From Hirundichthys speculiger (taxonomy: Eukaryota; Chordata; Actinopteri; Beloniformes; Exocoetidae), in the NCBI GenBank assembly GCA_018398805.1, contig JAGFBZ010002268.1:1240001-1304000 (forward strand): a DNA stretch of 64,000 bases, in the 5' to 3' direction. Below, piece after piece: positions 56,229-64,000 of this stretch. A model generated the notes under the pieces. The model saw only the letters and a list, made by a program, of their open reading frames with translations. It was not told where the DNA came from and made no database searches. A program made the translations under genes and the position numbers. Every line of letters starts with the position of its first letter. Within the stretch, counting starts at the first letter, position 1.

Positions 56229-57045
56229 TGTTGTAAAGAATGAGTCCATAATTCTCCAGAGTCCATGACAGATTTTTCACTGAGATAAGTGATGACAAGG
56301 TCCTTAGACTAGCAGAACTGCAAATATGTAGAAGAGGACAGTGGCTTTGTCACCCAGTGCCACCTGTTTTAGATTTCACATGATTGCTAACTTTGAGCTG
56401 CTTCTTTACTACAGCTGTTCATTTGGGAGCTATAATTGTTTCTTCTCAATCGCTGCTGTGCTGAGCTTGACTTTAGCGATCTGTGAGTGATGTATTTAGA
56501 CGCCCAACTTCAGCCTCACCTTTCCTGCATAATGTCTTTTTTTTCCATTTGACTTGACTGTCTGAAATGCACTGTAAATGTCTCACTGATATGTTTTTCT
56601 AAGTCTGTGATAAAATTGTACCACTCCTTTGGAAATTACTTCCCTCTGTGCTTGTCAGCGCTGTCATTCAAAAGCTGGCACACGCTGTCACAGGAGCTTG
56701 CAATGGACAGTCAAACCTTTCACACACTGTGAGCTTTGATGTTAGTGTTACAAGTTTAATGCCAGAGTGCGCCTGGATTCAAAAATAGCAGTTCTCAGCA
56801 GGCTGTGGATGGATTTGTCAGTAGAAACCACATACTTATTGAAGCAGGTCCTTATAATTGCCCACTGACACACATCCTGTTGGTGAACTCTTCGCTGCTT
56901 ACCACAAGTTTTTGAAAGGGAATTCTGAGCAGTACGTTAACACTTGGTTACAGAAGAGCAATATTACAGTAGGATGCAATGTAAGGTACTCTCAGAATTT
57001 GATAGATTTTTTTTAATTAATTTTTTTTTCTCGGATCATGTCAAA
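56229..57045. other. Intergenic, nothing recognised
   Basis: Unique-looking; about 56380-56770 is moderately GC-rich and might be conserved non-coding DNA. No exon or repeat identified. Confidence 0.25.
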
Positions 57046-57049
57046 ATAA

Positions 57050-57423
57050 TGGCAGCATGGTGGCTTGGTGGTCAGCACTGTTGCCTCACAGCAAGAAGGT
57101 TCCTGATTTGATCCTCGGCAGGGGCCTTTCTGGGTGGAGTTTGCATGTTCTCCCCGTGCGTGTGTGGGTTTCCTCCAGGTACCCCGGCTTCCTCCCACAG
57201 TGCAATGACATGCATGTCAGGTTAATTGGCGGTTCTAAATTGCCCGTAGGAGTGATTGTGATTCTACGTGCTTGTTTGTCTACATGTGGCCTTGTGACGG
57301 ACTGGTGACCTGTCCAGGGTGTACCCCTGACATTTGACCGAAGAGAGCTGGGATAGACTCCAGCAGATCCCCGTGACCCTACGTAGGATTTAATGGGCAT
57401 CGATGATGGATGGATGGATGGAT
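57050..57423 (+). repeat. GGAT-tailed teleost interspersed repeat, near full length
   Basis: Reads GTGGTCAGCACTGTTGCCTC, GGGTTTCCTCCAGGTACCCC, TGACCTGTCCAGGGTGTACC, then GATGGATGGATGGATG. A very common fish SINE/LINE-derived family; two or three truncated copies also lie in this window. Confidence 0.85.
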
Positions 57424-60400
57424 GTCAAAATATTAACACACGTGCACATCCACCACACTTTTCAAGAATCAAACATTCATTGTCAGCTAGGTCAGACTGC
57501 CTTAATACTACCCCAACTCCAGGGGGAAAATATTTGCAGGTCCTTTTTTCAGCTGGCAGTCCTTCCTTGAATAGGGTTGTGCACTTGAATATGCATTACA
57601 TCTCTATCAGCTTGAATAAGAGAAGAAATTCAAAGTTCTTTGACAGAGTTATTAGAAAAATTAAGAGTGAAACATTACTGCTTGGAATGGGTGCTAAGAG
57701 ACTGATGAAACTAGTTGGCTTGTACACGGAGGTCAGAGCTTCACGTGCAGAGTACTCCCTTTTGTTCCTTTACTTGATGTAACACCCCTGCCACCATATG
57801 ATGTAAGAAATAAAGACTCAATGTTGGTTCTGTCTTGTGTCAGAGTTTCATGAGGTGTGGCATGGTTTCTATTTCCTGTGCTGAAAATTATCAAAAGCAC
57901 TGAAAGCCTTTCAGACCCCAAGACTCCCAAGAACATGCGGTCGTGTCATAATGTTGTAGAGAAGGTAGTCATTTTTGAAAAGAACATTTGCTGGAATAAG
58001 AAAATAACCTAAAATATGTTCAGGAAGCAGTATTCAAGAACATGGTATGGTATGGTCCAGACTTGCAGTGTTTTAAAGCTTTTCATTTATTAGCCATGCC
58101 TTATAAATTAAATGTCACAAATCTATAAATTGCACTGTGAGTATGACAGTGGGACAATGCATATTTGTTCTAGCATTTTTTTTGTTTCATACTTTGTACT
58201 GTGATAGCTGAATTACAGAGAAATGGATGTCCGTTTTGGACAATTTAGAAAATAATGTGGCCATTTTATATATCAATATTAAATGTTTATATGTTTTTTA
58301 TCATGTACTTTTATTGGCTTAGATATTTTATTTTACTGGGTGATCCAAATGTGATTATTTTATCTTGATGCAATAATTTTAACTACCAAGCCACAACTAA
58401 TAATTAGAAATCAAGATTTCCACCTGAATTCTACATCATTTACATTTTAGGTTGTATGTAACTGTGGGAAGATAACTGTGTTTACACAGTTTAAGAAAAA
58501 CAGTAAAGCAAAGTGTGGCCTTCATGTTTGTTTAGGGATTTTCATCATCTGGTGTTTGCGCCCTAACATCACTATGTTAGGGCACATTGTGATGTTTTGC
58601 TAAATAAAGCCTGGAGAATCCCCTGAAAAAACTTGACCTGATTTCTTTTTTGACACAAAAACATGTGCAATCACAGAGATGACCTTTTAAGCCAGAAATT
58701 AGTAGAAAAGCAGAATAAAACATGGGACTGAACAGTTGGTTTCCCTCAAACATCCTTCGAATCATAAGGGAAAGTACTTTGACTTTAAGAAGATCACTGG
58801 GCACAATAGTGCAACAAAAAAGTTTTTTTTTTTTCAAATCGGCTTACTGCAAATCTTTGTCCTGAGAGAGTAACATTGTATGTCGGCTCAAGGCGTGTAA
58901 ACACAACATTTGGCTTTGGGACTTCTCATTTAAAGTATTATTTATATTTCATTTGGGCTCCATGGGGAATCAGTTTAAATCTGGATTTAAAGATGGGTCA
59001 GGAATTCCCCTTGTGCAAAATACTGTATAATTTCACTATTGATACACAGTATATTCACAGTATGATTTCTTAAGAATGTTGTATGAATGCCACTGCAAGA
59101 GGCTGATTGTTTCAGGTTCATTTCCTTCAGTGTGGCTAATATTACACCAACAATTACAAAATTGGAGTAAAATATTTGCAACAGCTTCCAAATTTATCAC
59201 TTCAACAATGAATGCGTACAATCTTTCAAACTGTTTTAGGTAATGTACACCTGGCATGCTCAAATGTAAAATACTAGGAATATTCATGAATTAATGGATT
59301 TCCTTTCCCGCCAGAGGCGGAATACACGCTGGACAAGTCACCAGTCCACTACAATGCCACATGGAGACAAATGAGACAAAAAACACTGAGACAAAAAAAA
59401 TTTTCTTCTTAAAAATTCAACACAAATGGTTGCTGTGGAATGTGACACATAAGAAGTGCTTACTAAGACCTCCATATTAGAAAACACATCTTAAAGTAAT
59501 CTTTTAATTAATTTAACTAAAAAGATTTAAGTGATCAAAATTGGGAAGTTTGGTCTGAGTGATGTGTATCTGAGCCACATGCAACTAGAGATGTGGTTCA
59601 AGCTTATGTTGTGGATCTCTATAAACTCCTGATATGTTACTCCTTTTTAACCGCAGAGAACCCTTTTGTTTATGGCCCAAGCAGAGCAGACCACCCATCT
59701 GTATTCACAAGCTCTTTTCACCATGAGAGCTGTAGCAGCCCAGAACTCCTCCACAGAAGTTTCTACTCTGTGCTTAGCCCCAGACAGGAAATGGCACTCT
59801 GGGGAACCATGCAGCCATCCATAAATATTCAAGCCTGGCAAAGTTTATAGAGTATGTCATTAAGGATTTATGGTGGACTGTAGAAGTGGTTATGAACCCT
59901 GTTTTAGACCCAAATTTAAGGAGGAGTTCCAATGTAGACTTCTCAGTAGGCACATGTTAGCGATGAAAAACATAACTGATAAAAACATCAGTGTTAGAGT
60001 GATTAAGTTTAGCGTTGTTTGGAGGATTGATGTAGTAGTTTTGGATAATGCCACTAAGCTACATTGTTTTCTCATGTGAGGAAAAACTATTTTGTGGATT
60101 GCCATCTGTTGAGTGGTTTAAGAGATTTGGAGGGAAACCCCAGGGCAATGGGTTTTCATGTCTATCCAGCCACGATTATACTGACACATATATGTAATTT
60201 AAGAGGAAGTCACTTTAAAATATGCTGGACCAAAAATTGGTTGACACTGACTGCATACTTTTAACTAATTTCTTTTAGCTAAGTGCATTAAAAAAAACAC
60301 TTACAAAAGAAGAAGAAATGATACATAGCCACTGACTACAGTTTGCAATTTTTGGTGAGGCAAAAAAAAGAGGAACATCACATGTCTGACTTAGCCAACT

Positions 60401-61038
60401 TGAATATTCCGCTCTCAGCAATATCTTTCAGTTTCTTCTTTTTTTTTTCCTATTTAACCCTTTTTTTGTAAAGAAGAAATGACTCTTATCTTTAGCAGAA
60501 CATCATAGATTTGGGTCAGCATATTTGTCTTTCACAATCCTCTTTCCGCTCAGCTGGACAGATGCCCATGTATACTCACCACAACTGCATGATGACTACC
60601 ACATCTTGCATTTCACACATATTTTTTTCATCTCTCTACTTCTACTTTTTCATTTTTCCTCATGTCCTCACCACCCTTTCCTTCTCAACAGGCATGATGA
60701 CAGCCATCAACCCCCCCCCCTTTAAATCTATTTTATGATTTCTGTCTTTGGTATCTCAATTTTTCCGATTTCTATCTTTTCATTTGCCTGCCACTGCGCC
60801 ATATAAGTGTTTCTCTCAGCCACTTAACTAAGCTTCATTGCAACAGTGCCATTTCCTCTCAAAATCTGTGAGTAATGGGTGTCTCTGTCATTTTCTCTGA
60901 AAGCATTTCACCTATTTTGATACTTCCAAAGGCTTTTAGGAAATGTTTTGTTGTAGAATACAGAGTGCTACTGGGTGATTTTGAGTGCACAGTGTCAATG
61001 GTGTCGACATATTGAAAAACATTAATGGTTGTATTTAA
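57424..61038. other. Intergenic, few recognisable elements
   Basis: A short antisense fragment of the GGAT-tailed repeat at about 59307-59350 and a hairpin GCCCTAACATCACTATGTTAGGGC near 58560-58583. About 59640-59850 looks unique. No gene supported. Confidence 0.3.
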
Positions 61039-61239
61039 TAGGGGTGCAACGGTACAGGTGGCTCACGGTACGGTCCGTACCTCTGTTTTTGTGTCACGGT
61101 TTCGGTACGGATTCGGTACAGTTTCGATATCTGTTTTGTGCATAAAGTGACAATTCATTTCTCTAAAATGATTTACAGTGGTACCTCTACTTAAGAAGTT
61201 AATTGGTTCTGGAAGAAGTTTCGTAACCTGTAAGTGTCT

Positions 61240-61560
61240 CGCTTGCCTCCCCCTTCCGCTCTCTGTCGGCGGTTGGTGGGGGCGGGGGAGCTCGGCTGTC
61301 CTTGGGCTGCATGGGGTGACGGCTACCGGGTCTGCATTTTCTGCGGTGCTGCTGCTGTGGGCTGGGGCCTGGTGGGCGTGGGGCCTGGGGGTGGGCATAC
61401 CTTGTTGTGGTTCTGGCCTTCTGGGTGCCCTGCCTGACCCCCCTGTCAGTGGACGTATGCCTCGCGTTGCCCCTTGACCTCTTTGGTTGGGGGCAAGGGT
61501 CCTCTTGGGCCAGTCTGGCCCTGGAGTGATGGGAGTTAGCTGGTGTTTTCTCACCCGCGG
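61240..61560. other. GC-rich block inside hAT element
   Basis: Strongly G-rich on the + strand (GTGGGGGCGGGGGAGC, GGGGCCTGGGGGTGGGC) within AT-rich surroundings. Open frames on both strands are compositional. Origin unknown; may be captured or nested sequence. Confidence 0.4.
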
Positions 61561-61814
61561 GAGGATTTGAGACGGATTAAGATAAGGAGAGTGGTGATGG
61601 TAATGGTGATGACGGTTTCCTTGTTACATGTGAGTGAGCATGGACACATTTATGCTTTACACCCCTCCCTCAACACCCTCCCTCGACTGTCAACACAATC
61701 AATCAGATACCGGGGATTTGCCACCTTAATAAAGCAATGCGTACCCCAGGTTCTGACAGTACACTGCATTTTGCATCTTCACAACTTGGTGACTAAAAAA
61801 AATGTCCCCATCAC

Positions 61815-61973
61815 TCAATGAGTCCCTGAATGTGGCAGTCAAGGCCATTAACAAAAGAAAAGGCCCATGCGCTCAATGATCGGCTCTTCAGACAGCTGTG
61901 CGGGGAAAATGATGATGCCTTTAAGTGCCTGCTGCTCTACACAGAGGTGCGCTGGCTGTCCAAAGGCAATTAG
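61815..61973 (+). pseudogene. hAT transposase remnant (SCAND3/ZBED-like)
   Basis: Reads SLNESLNVAVKAIN, then after a one-base shift ALNDRLFRQLCGENDDAFKC and LLLYTEVRWLSKGN-stop. The EVRWLS(K/R)G motif is diagnostic of this hAT transposase group. Only about 50 residues remain. Confidence 0.75.
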
Positions 61974-62054
61974 CATCTTCCTGGCATCCCATTGGCTAGG
62001 AGGGCCCCTTGTCTGTATGAGTGTAACCCAGCAACCCAGGTAAACAAACAATTT

Positions 62055-62313
62055 TTACCTCCGCCAAGGAGGTTATGTTTTTGCCGGCGTTAATCTGTCT
62101 GTTTGTCTGTCTGTCTGTGTTCAAGATAACTCAAAAAGTTATGGATGGATTTTCATAAAATTTTCCGGAGTTGTCGGAAATGTGAAAAGGAAGAACTGAT
62201 TTCATTTTGGGTGTGATCTGGAAGAAATCCTGGATTCTGGATCACTTTCAAATTTTGGATTATTGTTGCACTTGGTGGAGGTCTGTGTCCTCCAAGTGCT
62301 TTTCTCGTTCTAA
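62055..62313. repeat. Dispersed 'CCTCCGCCAAGGAGG' repeat
   Basis: Begins TTTTACCTCCGCCAAGGAGG, includes AACTCAAAAAGTTATGGATG and ends TGGTGGAGGTCTGTGTCCTC then AAGTGCTTTTCT. A known-looking short interspersed repeat nested in the hAT element; family not assigned. Confidence 0.6.
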
Positions 62314-62657
62314 CATTTATTTCTTACAGGTTTCATGTTATGTTTCATGTTATTTCGTGTATTATTTATAATTTATAAAAAAAAATTATGTTCGAATTTT
62401 TGGGGGCTTGGAACGGAATAGAACATGGAAAACGTGTCTCTACTTACGAAATTTTCAGGTTACGAAACTACTTCCAGAACCAAATAGTTTCATAAGTAGA
62501 GGTACCACTGTAAATCATTTTAGAGAAATGAGTTGTCACTTTATGCCCAAAACACATATCGAATCCGTACCAAATCCGTACCAAAACCGTGACACAAAAA
62601 CTGAGGTACGGACCGTACTGTGAGCCACCTGTACCTTTGCACCCCTAATATATATAT

Positions 62658-64000
62658 TAGGGCTGGGCGAGTTAACGCGTTATTATCGCGTTTGCATTAA
62701 TGCATTCATTTATTAACGCCAACATTTATTTTATCGCATGTTAACGCATGTTGCTCATATGCTTTTGTTTTGAAAAGTCTGTTAATGGCTGCTGCGGAAC
62801 CAGAAAACAGTAAACATAAGGAAAAGCTAAAACAGACATGGAGAACGGTAAAAATCCATCAACTTTACAGTTCGGGTAGCAACTCAGGTAGCAATATTAA
62901 CAATTCTGTCTGAATAAAGAAATCCTAGACTGCAACAAAACCATCGCATCATTAATGTGTTGTTACCGTGTTACCATATTTTCACGACCATAAGGCGCAG
63001 TCTCAGTTATGGGTGCTATTTCTGTATTTAGCATATACATAAGGCGCACCAGATTATAGGGCGCAGCCTTGGTGAAACATGCCAGTATGTCAGCTTAAAG
63101 CACGTATGCTAACGTGTTTATAAAAAGGCAAGCAGGAGCAAAACTCAGTTTGGTTGTACTTTATTTAAGTATTTAACAATGTAATCACATTCTTTTTTAG
63201 TCTTCATCCACAAATCCATCAAAGTCCTCATCTTCTGTATCTGAAGTGAACAGCTGGGCTAGTTCTCCATCGAACATGCCAAGTTTCCTCTCGTCACTCT
63301 CAGAGTCAGTTTCGTTGTGGTGCAGCTTCTCATTAATGATTCCGGCTTTGGGGAAAGGTCGGACAACAGTGGAAGCAGACACGTTACCCCAAGCATCCGC
63401 AATCCACTCACAAATTGTTGCGTAACGTGCCCAGCGCTGCCTCCCAGTCTTGGTAAAACTGTGCTCGCCGTAATGACAACAGAAAGTCCAGTCCTCGATT
63501 ATAAAACAAATTCAGTTCTGTGGCCCGTTTTTAAATTTCATATTTTTGATCCATGTCTAAAATTGAAATATAAAAAAAACTAGACTTTTTTTTTGTTTTT
63601 TTGTGTTAGATTAAAAAACGAGAAACTTAATGATTGGTAAAGATTGGTAAAGTTACTGAATGTTAACATGGACATTTTCATTTTAATTTCATTTTCCCAG
63701 ATGGAGGATTTGACAGAAACAAGGTTATTTGTAACAACTGCCAAGTTGAACTCCCCATTAAAAGTTTCTGCTGTTACCTCAGAAATTGCCTGTTTTAATG
63801 TTATAATTGTGGCCTCTATATTGTTAGTATTTTGTTTGTAGACTTTTTTTGATTTTTTATAAAAACAGGATGACATTAATGTCCCTGGCAGTGGCAATAG
63901 GCTTTATTTTATTTTACATTTTTTAAGATGAGATTTATACTAAATATGTTTTTCTGACAAGTGCTGATGTTAAAAGTGTTTAAACAACAAATGTTATAGC
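62658..64000. mobile_element. hAT-like element, copy 2 (runs off window)
   Basis: Begins TAGGGCTGGGCGAGTTAACG. Homologous to copy 1: TGTTGCTCATATGCTTTTG, CTGCGGAACC, TAATGACAACAGAAAGTC and TTGACAGAAACAAGGTTATT match at 45170-46160. Its middle (about 62974-63470) is occupied by a pogo-like 3' end. Truncated by the window edge. Confidence 0.75.
62974..63470 (-). mobile_element. pogo-like element, 3' end with transposase C-terminus
   Basis: + strand left end CCATATTTTCACGACCATAA is a pogo-like terminal repeat. Minus strand 63197-63382 reads SASTVVRPFPKAGIINE, then AQLFTSDTEDEDFDGFVDED-stop, the acidic C-terminus typical of fish pogo-like (CENP-B-type) transposases. Upstream, TGRQRWARYATICEWIADAW is also visible on the minus strand. 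5' part missing. Confidence 0.75.

Larger units (their letters stand above)
61039..62647 (+). mobile_element. hAT element (1609 bp) with ~190-bp terminal inverted repeats
   Basis: Ends TAGGGGTGCAACGGTACAGG and CCTGTACCTTTGCACCCCTA; the inverted similarity extends about 190 bp inward on both sides. Interior holds a decayed transposase (about 61815-61973), a GC-rich block (61240-61560) and another dispersed repeat (62055-62313). Target duplication not clear (GTATTTAA versus ATATATAT). Confidence 0.8.

Noticed and set aside
61063..61554. 163-codon open frame on the minus strand
   Set aside because: It spans a hAT terminal repeat and a GC-rich block; length reflects base composition, and the C-terminal part is just the terminal repeat.

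Overview
This is vertebrate nuclear DNA, almost certainly from a teleost and probably a percomorph. The evidence is a spliced vertebrate gene with GT-AG introns, AT-rich non-coding DNA, long (TA)n, (CA)n and (GATA)n tracts, and a dense layer of fish-type repeats: hAT elements with 8-bp target duplications, Rex3/RTE and L2-like LINEs, pogo-like and Tc1-like elements, and a solo LTR. There is no prokaryotic operon, CRISPR array or rRNA.

Region 1 (about 1.8-25.7 kb, + strand) is one gene, the orthologue of UACA (uveal autoantigen with coiled-coil domains and ankyrin repeats, also called nucling). I could place 19 coding exons whose phases all agree, from a 12-codon first exon (1931..1966) to the stop at 23218..23220, followed by a likely 3' UTR of about 2.4 kb. 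The N-terminal third is ankyrin repeats and the rest is coiled coil, most of it in one 2.7-kb exon. That exon contains an exact 8-bp tandem duplication (CCTCTCTG, 18124..18139). It shifts the frame and stops the protein at residue 671 instead of a predicted 1384. Removing one copy restores a frame that aligns with the mammalian protein without a gap, so the duplication is recent, polymorphic or an assembly error. Three DNA transposons sit in introns: two hAT MITEs and one pogo-like element.

Region 2 (about 25.7-64 kb) has no host protein-coding gene that I can support. It is a gene desert filled with transposon remains, and many insertions can be ordered by their intact target duplications. 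Main items: an antisense Rex3/RTE LINE (30.7-34.0 kb) cut by three hAT elements, one nested in another; a THAP-type element (35.9-36.8 kb); Tc1-like remnants; (TA)n arrays around an ~1.5-kb hAT-like element (44.4-46.7 kb); an antisense LINE (46.8-50.0 kb) split by a 1-kb foldback palindrome; a second antisense LINE (51.0-53.4 kb) split by a 1321-bp hAT element and followed by a 589-bp solo LTR; a hAT element with a BED zinc finger (55.5-56.2 kb); a long-TIR hAT element with a decayed transposase and a GC-rich insert (61.0-62.6 kb); and a second copy of the 45-kb hAT-like element carrying a pogo-like 3' end (62.7 kb to the window end). In mammals the 3' side of UACA faces a desert before TLE3, so this layout may be conserved, but no TLE3 exon is visible.

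I found no convincing new biological system. The items most worth checking are the uaca frameshift, the foldback element with a Kozak-context ORF at its centre, and the nested hAT insertions.
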